From Nocardia fluminea (GTDB lineage Bacteria; Actinomycetota; Actinomycetes; Mycobacteriales; Mycobacteriaceae), in contig NZ_PJMW01000004.1 in assembly GCF_002846365.1 (NCBI RefSeq), positions 124,001-188,000 on the forward strand: DNA of 64,000 nucleotides, given 5' to 3'. Shown one piece after another: positions 6,993 through 14,908 of the stretch. Numbering within the stretch: position 1 is the first letter of the stretch; each line of letters starts with the position of its first letter. Below the pieces are notes generated by a model. It saw nothing but the letters and a program-made list of their open reading frames with translations. It ran no database searches and had not been told where the DNA came from. A program made the translations under genes and the position numbers.

Positions 6993-8204
6993 ATGGAATC
7001 CGGCCCACCCCCCGCCGTCGTCGGGGCACAGCTCCGCGCGGCCCGCGAGGCAGCAGGGTTCAGCCTGGCCGAACTTGCCGATCGAGTTGCCTACAGCCGG
7101 GCCGCGCTGGGCCACTACGAGACCGGTCGGCGCGTACCCACCGCCGATGTTCTGGCGGAGTACCGGCGCGCGTGCGGCCCGCTGGACGCGGTCACGACAG
7201 CCGAAGCACTGGGCCGCGCCGACCTCGACCGGCGGGGCTTCCTCCGCTCCGCGGCCTACAGCGCTTCACTCGCTGCCACTGCCCTGCTGCCGATGCCCGA
7301 GCACGCGCGCCTGGCCGCCATCGGTGACGGCACCGGCATCGGTGCGGCAGACGTGGCGGCGGTGCGCGGGGTGACCGATGCCCTGCTCCGGTTCGATGAA
7401 GTGCGCGGCGGCGGGTCCGGGCGTCTCGCGATGACGGCGTTTCTCTCGACCGATGTTTCCGCCCTGCTTCGGTCCCGATTCACCAACGCTCATGTTCGCG
7501 CCGAAGCGTTCAGCGCGGCATCGGAACTGGCGTACGCGATCGGGTTCAGCTCTCACGATGTCGGCGCGGACGGGGCGGCGCTGCGGTACTTCCTGGCCGC
7601 GCTGCGCCTGGCCGAGGAATCCGGTGTGCCCGGTCAGGATGGTTTCGTGCTGCGGATCATCTCGTTGCACGCGGGCGACGTGGGCATGCCGCAGCACAGC
7701 ATCGAGCTGGCCGAGCGCGCGGTATCGCGGGCACGCGGTCACGTCGACGTGGATGCGATGGCGGTGTTCGATGTCGCGCTGGCTCGCATGTACGCGGAAG
7801 GCGGAGACCATCGCGCGGCACGGGACACGCTGCGCAGGATTGATCCGTGGCTCACCCCGACCACGGCGACCGAACTACCGCGCTGGCTGTCGCTGTTCTG
7901 CCCGAACAAGGCATCGGTCAGCCGCCAGGCATCCAAGGCGTTCGCCGCGCTCGGTGATCTGAATGAGGCCGAGCGCCAATTGGATATGAGCTCGGCCGCC
8001 TGGAACCCGGAGACGCACACCCGGATTCGCGCACTGAGCGAGATCGAGACCGGACTACTGCGCTGGAAACTGGGACGGCACGAGGACGCGGCGCGGTTGT
8101 GGCGGGCCGCGCTGCCCGTGGTGGCTGGTGTGGACTCGGACCGGACCCGCAAAGCGGTCGCGAAGGTCACGGCCGTTGCTCCGGAGGTCGCAGTCACGGC
8201 CTGA
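6993..8204 (+). CDS. XRE-family regulator with TPR-like sensor region
   Basis: 403 residues from ATG 6993. A Cro/cI helix-turn-helix occupies residues about 8-65 (REAAGFSLAELADRVAYSRA, ALGHYETGRRVPTADVLAEY). A linker with FLRSAAYSASLAATALLPM is followed by about 300 residues of helical pairs resembling tetratricopeptide repeats (ALRYFLAALRLAEESG, HSIELAERAVSRARGHVDVD). This architecture is common in Streptomyces and Nocardia, where the TPR part senses peptides or small molecules. It lies near the attachment-site end of the element. The target is unknown. Confidence 0.8.
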   Translation: MESGPPPAVVGAQLRAAREAAGFSLAELADRVAYSRAALGHYETGRRVPTADVLAEYRRACGPLDAVTTAEALGRADLDRRGFLRSAAYSASLAATALLPMPEHARLAAIGDGTGIGAADVAAVRGVTDALLRFDEVRGGGSGRLAMTAFLSTDVSALLRSRFTNAHVRAEAFSAASELAYAIGFSSHDVGADGAALRYFLAALRLAEESGVPGQDGFVLRIISLHAGDVGMPQHSIELAERAVSRARGHVDVDAMAVFDVALARMYAEGGDHRAARDTLRRIDPWLTPTTATELPRWLSLFCPNKASVSRQASKAFAALGDLNEAERQLDMSSAAWNPETHTRIRALSEIETGLLRWKLGRHEDAARLWRAALPVVAGVDSDRTRKAVAKVTAVAPEVAVTA

Positions 8205-8479
8205 CAGCTGAGTCGCGCGCATGCACATCAGCGCCTTAGCGGGGCACGCTCGGCACGCTGCGCACTGCGGCCAGACGGTCGATGCGCTGCCCTCCCCTGG
8301 CGCGGTCGCTGGCGGCTGAACTGGTCTCACATGGTGGCCGGATCACCGAACGGGAATCGCGGGCGCTGGCCCCGCGGCTGGGCCTGACGTTGCCGATCGA
8401 GTGCCCGCCAGCCGATGGCAGAAGCGCCGATCGCCGTGATTCGCATCCGCTGGGGCACGGCGCGCGGGAGGCTGTCGCG

Positions 8480-8734
8480 GTGACGAAACAGGACGACTCG
8501 GCGCGGCTGGCTCATGAGTTCCTACGCGCCCGCAGCAAAGCATCCGGTGACCAGTTCGAGAACTTCTACCGCTCGCGCAATCTCGATATGGACGAACGCT
8601 ATTGGACCGCCGCGCAGCGCGCCGAGTTCAAGCAGGAGGCCGGCGAACTGACTGCGGACTGGAAGGTCAAGCAGGAGGAGTTGCTGGCCAAACTGCGCGC
8701 CGAGTACCCCGGCGGCGAGTGGACTCGGGACTGA
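8480..8734 (+). CDS. Small helical hypothetical protein (84 aa)
   Basis: GTG 8480 is preceded by GGGAGG about 9 bases upstream, which is why I prefer it over the earlier ATG 8282 whose extension looks non-coding. The protein is highly charged and helical, with RYWTAAQRAEFKQEAGELTA, WKVKQEELLAKLRAEYPGG. No family is recognised. It is the last gene before the attachment site. The 275-bp stretch before it (8205-8479) holds nothing else I can identify, and 8735-8945 holds only repeated GGACGGG-type motifs. Confidence 0.5.
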   Translation: MTKQDDSARLAHEFLRARSKASGDQFENFYRSRNLDMDERYWTAAQRAEFKQEAGELTADWKVKQEELLAKLRAEYPGGEWTRD

Positions 8735-8945
8735 GCACGCACCCCGCCGACCACTGGGCGCCGGAGGTTCCAGTACACCCGGAATGCAGGGCCGCGCCGA
8801 TGGGCGCGACCGTAAAACCCCCGACTCTCCAAGAACTCTCCAAGACAGGCAGAAACGGGCGGGACTGGACGGGTCAGGCCGGACGGCCTACCCGCTCTGA
8901 CCTGGGCAGGGTGGACGGGGCGGGACGGGCTGGACGGCGATGCTC

Positions 8946-8990
8946 GGTTTTACACACCAGCGGTCGGGGGTTCGATCCCCTCTGCGCCCA
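8946..8990. other. Attachment site (attR-like): 3' half of a tRNA-Val(TAC) gene
   Basis: The sequence reads as anticodon loop TTTACAC (anticodon TAC), variable region, T-arm with GGTTCGATCCC, and acceptor end TGCGCCCA. Upstream of GGTTTTACACACC there is no matching 5' acceptor (GGGCGCA) or D-arm, so it is a truncated copy and not a functional gene. An integrase at the other end of the region, plus this fragment, is the hallmark of tRNA-targeted integration. The intact tRNA-Val should lie beyond the left edge of the window. Confidence 0.8.
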
Positions 8991-9021
8991 CCCACACGTT
9001 GCAGGTCAAAGACCTTCGGAT

Positions 9022-9047
9022 TGCCCCACGCTCACGCTCGTGGGGCA
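9022..9047. terminator. Stem-loop downstream of the tRNA-Val fragment
   Basis: TGCCCCACG pairs with CGTGGGGCA around an 8-base loop; a weak T run is absent. It lies 32 bp after the tRNA remnant, where the original tRNA transcript would have ended, and is probably the terminator left behind by integration. Confidence 0.5.
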
Positions 9048-9180
9048 GCGGAATCCTCAGTGATTCCACTTGGCGACTGCCCTACGGCTGCCGAATCGTA
9101 CCCGTCGCGACTCAACAGGCGCGGCGTTCACGCACCTCCCCAACAGCCTCCGTGACATCTCTCGGTATCTCGCCGCTTTA

Positions 9181-9230
9181 TCTTGAATGGCCGTCAAGAA
9201 GCCGCTACGCTTCTTGAGGACCGTTCAAGA
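9181..9230. promoter_or_regulatory. Twin operators TCTTGA-N7-TCAAGA
   Basis: TCTTGA and TCAAGA separated by 7 bases occur at 9181-9199 and again at 9212-9230 (the second extends to CTTCTTGA/TCAAGAAG, 9210-9232). The centres are 31 bp apart, close to three helical turns. They sit 24-73 bp ahead of the 9254 start. The size and symmetry suit a TetR- or MarR-type repressor of the 9254-10649 gene pair; no such regulator lies next to it. Confidence 0.6.
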
Positions 9231-9253
9231 AGTGACGAGATGAGGCTGGTTCC

Positions 9254-9823
9254 ATGGACCCCGACGATGCGGTCGCCGAGCTGCGCCGGCTCGACACCAG
9301 CGGCCTGCTCGCCCTGTTCACCACCCTGGAAGCGCCGACTATCGCCGAGATCGACGGCGAGTACACCGCCGCGCTACTGGCCCAGCCGGATCTTTTCGCC
9401 GTGGCGACCGGGAAGGTGGCCGTGGGCAACCCGCTCGCGCCGTGGCTGTGCAAGGCATTCCGGCCCGTCGACGAGAACAGCGGACGTGGCTACAACACTT
9501 TCAGCGAGTTCGGCAGGGTACGGCAGCGCTATCCGATGCGCACGCTGCTGGCACCGTCCCGCTACGACGGCGCTGCGGCCTACACGCTCGTCTATCGCGC
9601 CTACACCTCGCTGTGCGGGTCGATCCATATGGTGGACGAAGTGCGGCGGGCCGCGCCCGGCGTCTACCTGGGCATGGGCACATGGGGATTCACCGACGCT
9701 CAGCGCCGCGTCGCCCGGCCCTTCCTGCTGACCGGACCGGTCGGCCCGTACCGCGGCGACATCGGCGTCGCCCGGGCCGCTTTCACGCCCGGCCCGCGCG
9801 AGCTGCCCGGTCCGCTCGCCTGA
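9254..9823 (+). CDS. Conserved hypothetical protein upstream of an SDR
   Basis: 189 residues from ATG 9254. The N-terminal third (LRRLDTSGLLALFTTLEAPT, IAEIDGEYTAALLAQPDLF) is helical, followed by a beta-rich part (YPMRTLLAPSRYDGAAAYTL, SIHMVDEVRRAAPGVYLGMG). The pattern of a beta-sheet cavity suggests a ligand-binding or lipid-handling fold, but I do not recognise the family. No signal peptide is present. It is separated from the SDR gene by 28 bases and probably shares its promoter and the twin palindromes upstream, so the two may act on the same substrate. Confidence 0.65.
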   Translation: MDPDDAVAELRRLDTSGLLALFTTLEAPTIAEIDGEYTAALLAQPDLFAVATGKVAVGNPLAPWLCKAFRPVDENSGRGYNTFSEFGRVRQRYPMRTLLAPSRYDGAAAYTLVYRAYTSLCGSIHMVDEVRRAAPGVYLGMGTWGFTDAQRRVARPFLLTGPVGPYRGDIGVARAAFTPGPRELPGPLA

Positions 9824-9851
9824 CACCCCACCCCTCCGAGCGAAGGACACC

Positions 9852-10649
9852 ATGACCACACCCACCCGCACCGCACTGATCACCGGCGCCTCCGCCGGCA
9901 TCGGCGCGACGTTCGCCCGCCACCTGGCCGCGAGCGGCTACCAGCTGTTGCTGGTCGCCCGCCGCGCCGACCGCCTCCGAGAACTCGCCGCGCAGCTGAC
10001 CGAACGCCACGATGTGCGCTGCGAAGTGTTCGCCGCCGATCTCACCGACCCCGCCGCACCCGCCGCGATCGTGGACTACGCCGGCCAACAAGGCTTGGAC
10101 ATCGACGTGCTGATCAACAACGCGGGACTGTCGGGCAAGACCGCGTTCGCCGACACCCCGTGGGACAGCCTGGCCGGGGAGATCCAGCTGATGGTGACGG
10201 CCCCGACCGAACTCGCCCACCTGGTCATCCCGGGCATGAAGGAACGCCGCTGGGGCCGCATCGTCAACCTGTCCTCGGTCGCCGCCTTCGCCCCGCCCGG
10301 AGCCGGCCTGCTCTACACCGGCATCAAGTCCTACGTCCTCAACGCCTCGCAAGCTCTCGACATGGAGCTCAAGCCTCACGGTATCCACGTCACCGCGCTG
10401 TGCCCCGGCTTCACCCGCACCGAATTCCACGACGTCATGGGCACTCGCGACAAAGCCGACAACCTGCCCCGCATCCTCTGGCAGCAGCCCGACGCCGTCG
10501 TCACCGAGGGCTTGGCCGCGGTGATGAACGGCAAACCCGTGTGCATTCCTGGCATCGTCAACAAGGTCTCCGCCGCCGCGATGAAGCCACTGCCCATCCG
10601 CCTGGGCTACCTCGCCGGAAAGACCCTCAACCCGTTCAAGAACAGCTGA
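9852..10649 (+). CDS. Short-chain dehydrogenase/reductase
   Basis: 265 residues. The classical SDR layout is visible: cofactor loop TGASAGIG (residues 11-18), NNAG motif (VLINNAGL), and the catalytic serine region NLSSVAAF with Y155-x3-K159 (YTGIK). RR after the second strand (LVARRADRL) suggests NADP(H) preference. The C-terminal extension (SAAAMKPLPIRLGYLAGKTL) resembles lipid-acting SDRs of mycobacteria and Nocardia. The likely role is reduction of a keto group in a lipid or xenobiotic; the substrate is not deducible. Confidence 0.85.
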   Translation: MTTPTRTALITGASAGIGATFARHLAASGYQLLLVARRADRLRELAAQLTERHDVRCEVFAADLTDPAAPAAIVDYAGQQGLDIDVLINNAGLSGKTAFADTPWDSLAGEIQLMVTAPTELAHLVIPGMKERRWGRIVNLSSVAAFAPPGAGLLYTGIKSYVLNASQALDMELKPHGIHVTALCPGFTRTEFHDVMGTRDKADNLPRILWQQPDAVVTEGLAAVMNGKPVCIPGIVNKVSAAAMKPLPIRLGYLAGKTLNPFKNS

Positions 10650-10769
10650 AGCCGCGCCCCGCGTTCGTCGACGGGCTGCCCTACCGGAGCTGTGAGCTCT
10701 GACGGTGCACAGGATGTCGCTGCGACAAGACGTACCTTGTTCCGCCGGAGATCTTCGACCCGGCGCGGT

Positions 10770-10982
10770 CTAGTGCTCGCAGTCGGTGTGGATCGGCGGG
10801 CAGTAAATGGTCGTGGAGCAGGCGAGACAGGTGTGCGTTCGGTGGTGCCCGCCGATCCGGAGGCAGGGCATCACGCTGACGAGTGAGCGGCCCGCCCCGA
10901 GCCGGTGGCCGTTCGGGCAGAAGCGCGGCGCTGGTTCCGTCCAGCGTCCATTGCGCAGATAGAGCCGAATCGAGTCGCACAT
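10770..10982 (-). CDS. Small zinc-ribbon-like protein (70 aa)
   Basis: ATG 10982 gives MCDSIRLYLRNGRW, then RFCPNGHRLGAGRSLVSVMP, CLRIGGHHRTHTCLACSTTI and YCPPIHTDCEH. Seven cysteines and several histidines in 70 residues (CPNGH, CLAC, YCPP, DCEH) suggest a structural zinc site of treble-clef or ribbon type. Similar tiny cysteine-rich proteins are common and uncharacterised in Nocardiaceae. It is isolated, with 98 bp to the next gene in the same direction. The function is unknown. Confidence 0.55.
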   Translation of the reverse strand: MCDSIRLYLRNGRWTEPAPRFCPNGHRLGAGRSLVSVMPCLRIGGHHRTHTCLACSTTIYCPPIHTDCEH

Positions 10983-11079
10983 ACGTTCGATTATGCACTT
11001 CGCTGGGTTGATGGCGCGACTGGGCACACCGCCGCCACTACGACTGAGCCACGTCCCCGATCTGGTCCGAACGCGGCGG

Positions 11080-11832
11080 TCAGTAGTCGAGGGCGTGTTC
11101 CGGCTGACAGACGTACAGAGGCGAGGGCAGGTAGCGGACGATGGCGTCCAGGAGTGGGGCGATGTCGTCGCGCGTGAGGGGCGTGGCGCACAAAATGGGC
11201 ACGATGTCGCCGTTGCGGGTGCGGCGGCGGATGCGGGTGTGCAGGTCTGGAACAGTGAGCGAGTCCGCAGGGTGCTGTTCGGTCAGGGTCGCTACGAGTG
11301 AGCGGCACCACCGCTCGGCGGGTTGCCCTGGGCTTCCCAGGGATTCGGTTGCCGCGGCGTCGAGTGCCGACAGCGGGACCAGGTCGATGACATCGAAGCC
11401 GACACCGGCGCCGACGGGGATCTGGAGTGCCAACGGTGCCGCCCCGCGAGCGTCGGCGATCGTACGGACACAGCGGTCGAAGTCGGCGGTGGGTTGATCG
11501 AGGCCGCCGACCAGGCACAGGCGGGCGACCTGGTGATCGTCGGCGACGCGCAATATGGTTTCGAGTCGCGGAGTGGCGTGCGCGGCGGCGTCCACAACAA
11601 CGATGACCGCGTCGGCTACGCGGATGGATCGTTCGAGGTCGGCGATGAGCGCGTCGCCCGATAGCTCGGCGACGCGAATCGTGTGCTCGACGCCGTCCAT
11701 CGACCAGTGGATCGCGTTCTCCGTGGCGCCGAGACATCGGCGCAGCCGACGGACGACGCGTGCCGTCTCACCGGCCTCGCCGATGATCGTGACGTTGCGA
11801 ATCGACTGCGGGTCAATAGCTTTGGTGCCCAT
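11080..11832 (-). CDS. Stand-alone degenerate EF-G-like G-domain
   Basis: 250 residues that follow the G-domain of EF-G/EF-G2 from start to end: IRNVTIIGEAGETARVVRRL where the P-loop should be, VADAVIVVVDAAAHATPRLE, CLVGGLDQPTADFDRCVRTI where NKxD should be, QIPVG and the exit helix LLDAIVRYLPSPL. All three nucleotide motifs are broken: no GKT/S, no DxxG, no NKxD. Domains II-V are absent and the protein stops soon after the G-domain boundary. It is therefore a probable pseudo-GTPase that cannot act as an elongation factor. The reading frame is clean, which argues against a dead fragment. The role is unknown. Confidence 0.6.
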   Translation of the reverse strand: MGTKAIDPQSIRNVTIIGEAGETARVVRRLRRCLGATENAIHWSMDGVEHTIRVAELSGDALIADLERSIRVADAVIVVVDAAAHATPRLETILRVADDHQVARLCLVGGLDQPTADFDRCVRTIADARGAAPLALQIPVGAGVGFDVIDLVPLSALDAAATESLGSPGQPAERWCRSLVATLTEQHPADSLTVPDLHTRIRRRTRNGDIVPILCATPLTRDDIAPLLDAIVRYLPSPLYVCQPEHALDY

Positions 11833-11951
11833 CGCGCGGTACTCCAGATCGATGTCATCGCATCCTCGATCCGCCCACCGTACCCGCGCCCGAGCAGCAC
11901 TGGAACGGAATTCCGCCCCAAAGTAGAACGTGTTCCTATACCGTCGGCCAC

Positions 11952-12398
11952 GTGCAGAAAGAACAACGCCCCGCCGTGGCTGACTGGTTCACTGCGGACG
12001 ACGGCCAGGTACGCCTCAAAGGAACTCGCTGCAACGACTGCGGCACGCCGTACTTCCCGAAGAACACACTCGCCTGTCGCAATCCCCAGTGCGCGGGTAC
12101 CCACGACGGCTCCGAGCTCGTCGAGTACCTGTTCTCCACGCGTGGCCGGATCTGGTCGTACGCGGACGCACGGTACAAGCCGCCCGCGCCCTACGTCTCG
12201 GACGATCCCTTCGTCCCCTATGTGGTCGCGGCAGTGGAGCTCGAGGCCGAGCAGATGGTGATCCTCGGGCAGGTCGTGCGCGGTCTCACCGTCGACGACC
12301 TGGCGGTCGGCATGCCGGTCGAATTGACCGTCGGGACGCTGTACGAGGACGAGGACGCCGAGCACACGGTGTGGATGTGGAGGCCGGTCAATGACTGA
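11952..12398 (+). CDS. Zn-ribbon/OB-fold DUF35 protein, thiolase partner
   Basis: 148 residues from GTG 11952. A rubredoxin-like zinc ribbon is formed by C27-x2-C30 and C42-x4-C47, followed by an OB-fold (RGRIWSYADARYKPPAPYVS, YVVAAVELEAEQMVILGQVV). DUF35 proteins bind thiolase-like lipid-transfer proteins and are needed for the activity or stability of, for example, the Ltp2 aldolase in sterol side-chain degradation and the thiolase of benzylsuccinate breakdown. The 8-base overlap with the thiolase gene downstream fits a two-subunit enzyme. Confidence 0.85.
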   Translation: MQKEQRPAVADWFTADDGQVRLKGTRCNDCGTPYFPKNTLACRNPQCAGTHDGSELVEYLFSTRGRIWSYADARYKPPAPYVSDDPFVPYVVAAVELEAEQMVILGQVVRGLTVDDLAVGMPVELTVGTLYEDEDAEHTVWMWRPVND

Positions 12399-13593
12399 CA
12401 CGAACGATCGCGACATCGCCGTCCTCGGCGCGGGCATGCACCCGTGGGGCAAGTGGGGACGCAACTTCGTCGAATACGGTCTGGTGGCGGCGCGTGCGGC
12501 GCTGGCCGATGCCGGGCTGAACCACCGTGACGTCGGCTACATCGCCGGCGCGGACACCATCCGCAACGGCTACCCCGGCTTCGTCTCGGGCGCGACTTTC
12601 GCGCAGGCGCTCGGCTGGTCGGGTGCGCAGATCTCGAGCAGCTACGCCGCCTGCGCCTCCGGCGCGCAGGCCATCGCCAACGCGCGCGCCCAGATCCTGG
12701 CCGGACTGTGCGAGGTGGCGCTGGTGGTCGGCGCGGACACCACCCCGAAGGGCTTCTTCCAGCCGGTCGGCGGCGAGCGCCGCGACGACCCCGACTGGTT
12801 GCGCTTCCATCTGCTCGGCGCCACCAATCCCATCTACTTCGCGCTCTACGCCCGCCGCCGCATGGCGTTGCACGGCGCCACCCTCGACGACTTCGCCGAG
12901 GTCAAGGTGAAGAACTCCCGGCACGGCCTGAACAACCCGAATGCTCGCTACCGCAAGGAAGTCTCGGTCGAGGAGATCTCCGCCTCGGCGATCGTGTCGG
13001 ACCCGTTGCGGCTGCTCGACATCTGCGCGACCAGCGACGGCGGGGCCGCGCTGGTGCTGACGTCGATGGAGTACGCGCGCCGCCACGGCATCGCCGATCC
13101 GGTGCGCATCTCCGCGCTGTCGACGGTCACGCCGACGTTCCCGAAGACCGTGCTCGATCTGCCGGATTTCTCGACGGATTCCGCGGTGGCCGTGGAGCCC
13201 CCGTCCCGCACCTTCCGGTCGGCCATCGCGCATGCCGCCTACGAAGAGGCCGGCATCGGTCCCGCCGATCTGTCCTTCGCGGAGGTCTACGACCTGTCCA
13301 CCGCACTGGAACTGGACTGGTACGAGGACATCGGACTGTGCGAGATAGGCGAAGCGGAAGCTCTGCTGCGCAGTGGCGCGACGACATTGGGCGGACGGGT
13401 GCCGGTGAACCCCAGCGGCGGCCTCGCCTGCTTCGGTGAAGCCATCCCCGCACAGGCCATCTCCCAGGTCTGCGAGCTCACCTGGCAGTTGCGTGGCCAG
13501 GCCGACGGCCGCCAGGTGGACAACGCCCGCGCGGGCATCGCGGTGAATCAGGGCCTGTTCGGCCATGGTTCGGCGATCATCGCCACTCGCTGA
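12391..13593 (+). CDS. Thiolase-fold lipid-transfer protein / acetyl-CoA acetyltransferase-like
   Basis: 400 residues. The thiolase fold is seen in QISSSYAACASGAQAIANAR (C88 at the nucleophile position), RFHLLGATNPIYFALYARRR, and the NPSGGLACFGEAIPA motif near the C-terminus. Paired with DUF35, this is the arrangement of SCP-x/Ltp-type thiolases and aldolases that cleave steroid or aromatic acyl-CoA esters. In true Ltp2 aldolases the nucleophilic cysteine is often lost; here it is kept, which favours a thiolytic reaction. The substrate cannot be fixed from sequence. A strong terminator follows. Confidence 0.8.
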   Translation: MTDTNDRDIAVLGAGMHPWGKWGRNFVEYGLVAARAALADAGLNHRDVGYIAGADTIRNGYPGFVSGATFAQALGWSGAQISSSYAACASGAQAIANARAQILAGLCEVALVVGADTTPKGFFQPVGGERRDDPDWLRFHLLGATNPIYFALYARRRMALHGATLDDFAEVKVKNSRHGLNNPNARYRKEVSVEEISASAIVSDPLRLLDICATSDGGAALVLTSMEYARRHGIADPVRISALSTVTPTFPKTVLDLPDFSTDSAVAVEPPSRTFRSAIAHAAYEEAGIGPADLSFAEVYDLSTALELDWYEDIGLCEIGEAEALLRSGATTLGGRVPVNPSGGLACFGEAIPAQAISQVCELTWQLRGQADGRQVDNARAGIAVNQGLFGHGSAIIATR

Positions 13594-13614
13594 ACCTGAC
13601 ACAAGGTCGGCTCA

Positions 13615-13645
13615 CCGAAACCCCGGACTGTGTCCGGGGTTTCGG
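13615..13645. terminator. Perfect 14-bp bidirectional terminator
   Basis: CCGAAACCCCGGAC at 13615-13628 pairs perfectly with 13632-13645 around a TGT loop. It lies between the convergent thiolase (+) and azoreductase (-) genes and includes a T/A tract on both sides of the stem, so it can act in both directions. Confidence 0.85.
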
Positions 13646-13658
13646 CACCACTGGAAGC

Positions 13659-14312
13659 TCAGCCCGCTACATCGACGGCCTTACGCTCAGTAGTCAGCTC
13701 GGCGACCCGGTTGCGGGCGCGTTCGAGGGACCGCTGGAGGCGCTCGCCACCGAATTCGTCGTTGCCCGTGTAGACGAACTCGACGTCATCGATGCCGAGG
13801 AAACCCAGAGCCGTGCGCAGGTACGGCTCCACATGATTCATGCTCGCGAGCGGACCGCCCATCTCGTACCCGGCATCGCCGGTCCCGACGATGACGAAGG
13901 CGCGCTTGCCCGAAACGAGTGGTGTGTACGGTGCCGCGGCCTCGGGATCGAAGGCGAAGGTGCGGCCGACCCGGACGATCTGGTCGATATAGGCCTTCAG
14001 CATCGCCGGTACCCCGAAGTTGTACATGGGGACTGCGAGCACCAGCACGTCGGCGGCGAACAGCTCGTCCACCACCTGGTCGCTGTAGGCGAGGGCCTCG
14101 CGCATCCGCGGTGTGCGTTCCCCCGGCGTGGTGAAGGCGGCGGCGATCCACTCCTCGGTGACGTGCGGTGGCGGTTCGTGGCCGAGGTCGCGGCGGATCA
14201 CCGTGTCATCGGGTCGGCTCGCGCTCCAGCGCGCGACGAACTCCCCGGCCAGCGTGCGGGTGTGGGAGCGCGATCGGCGCGGGCTGGCGTCGAGTCGAAG
14301 TAGCTGGGCCAT
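13659..14312 (-). CDS. azoR: FMN-dependent NADH-azoreductase
   Basis: 217 residues from ATG 14312. Flavodoxin-like fold of the AzoR family: LRLDASPRRSRSHTRTLAGE is the phosphate-binding loop, VLVLAVPMYNFGVPAMLKAY contains the PMYNFG flavin motif, and FAFDPEAAAPYTPLVSGKRA is the usual substrate-side strand. These cytoplasmic enzymes reduce quinones and azo compounds with two hydride transfers and protect against electrophiles. The divergent HxlR gene is the likely regulator. Length matches the family (about 200-220). Confidence 0.88.
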   Translation of the reverse strand: MAQLLRLDASPRRSRSHTRTLAGEFVARWSASRPDDTVIRRDLGHEPPPHVTEEWIAAAFTTPGERTPRMREALAYSDQVVDELFAADVLVLAVPMYNFGVPAMLKAYIDQIVRVGRTFAFDPEAAAPYTPLVSGKRAFVIVGTGDAGYEMGGPLASMNHVEPYLRTALGFLGIDDVEFVYTGNDEFGGERLQRSLERARNRVAELTTERKAVDVAG

Positions 14313-14444
14313 TTCTGAGACTCCTGTCGGGACCGGTTCGGCGTGCGGGTTCGAGCCTGCCCGACAGGGAATATCCGCGTAAGAACGCACATTTCTGTTA
14401 CCCGGTACCCTTTTCATACCTTTGCCGGTGAGACGAGGATGTGC

Positions 14445-14786
14445 ATGGCGCAACGTAAGCGGGATCTCGATTTCGACTGCCCGGTCGAGGTCACCCTGGA
14501 CGTGATCGGCGGCAAATGGAAGGGCATGATCGTCTTCCATCTGAGCGAGGGGACGGCCCGGTTCAACGAGATGCGCCGCGCCATGCCGCACGTGACTCAG
14601 CGGATGCTGACCGCGCAGCTGCGTGAACTCGAGCGCGACAACGTCCTCACCCGCACCGTGTATCCGGAGGTCCCGCCCCGCGTCGAGTACGAACTGACCG
14701 AGTTCGGCCGGGGTCTCGTCCCGATCATTCTGCTGATGGAGACCTGGGGCGAGCGGTATCGCGAGCAGCTGCGTCCGGCCGGGTAG
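14445..14786 (+). CDS. HxlR-family transcriptional regulator
   Basis: 113 residues. ATG 14445 is preferred because ACGAGG lies 8 bases upstream; another ATG two codons earlier is possible. The pattern FDCPVEVTLDVIGGKWKGMI, RFNEMRRAMPHVTQRMLTAQ, LRELERDNVLTRTVYPEVPP, RVEYELTEFG is the diagnostic winged helix of HxlR proteins, with the single N-terminal cysteine used in thiol-based sensing (as in HypR and QorR). Its position divergent from an azoreductase matches quinone/aldehyde-responsive control. The promoter gap includes repeated TACCC motifs near 14400. Confidence 0.88.
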   Translation: MAQRKRDLDFDCPVEVTLDVIGGKWKGMIVFHLSEGTARFNEMRRAMPHVTQRMLTAQLRELERDNVLTRTVYPEVPPRVEYELTEFGRGLVPIILLMETWGERYREQLRPAG

Positions 14787-14908
14787 ACGCCTCGGGTAGC
14801 TGAGCGCTCGACCGCGACCCGTGCGCGCGGGGTATCGGCGTAGCACGGAATTCGGGATACTGTTCGTTACCCCGCAGACCGGACGCTGCGACCTATCGGA
14901 GGACTGGC

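Noticed and set aside
8900..8992. A complete tRNA-Val gene at the element end
   Set aside because: No 5' acceptor strand or D-arm precedes the anticodon loop; only the 3' half is present.
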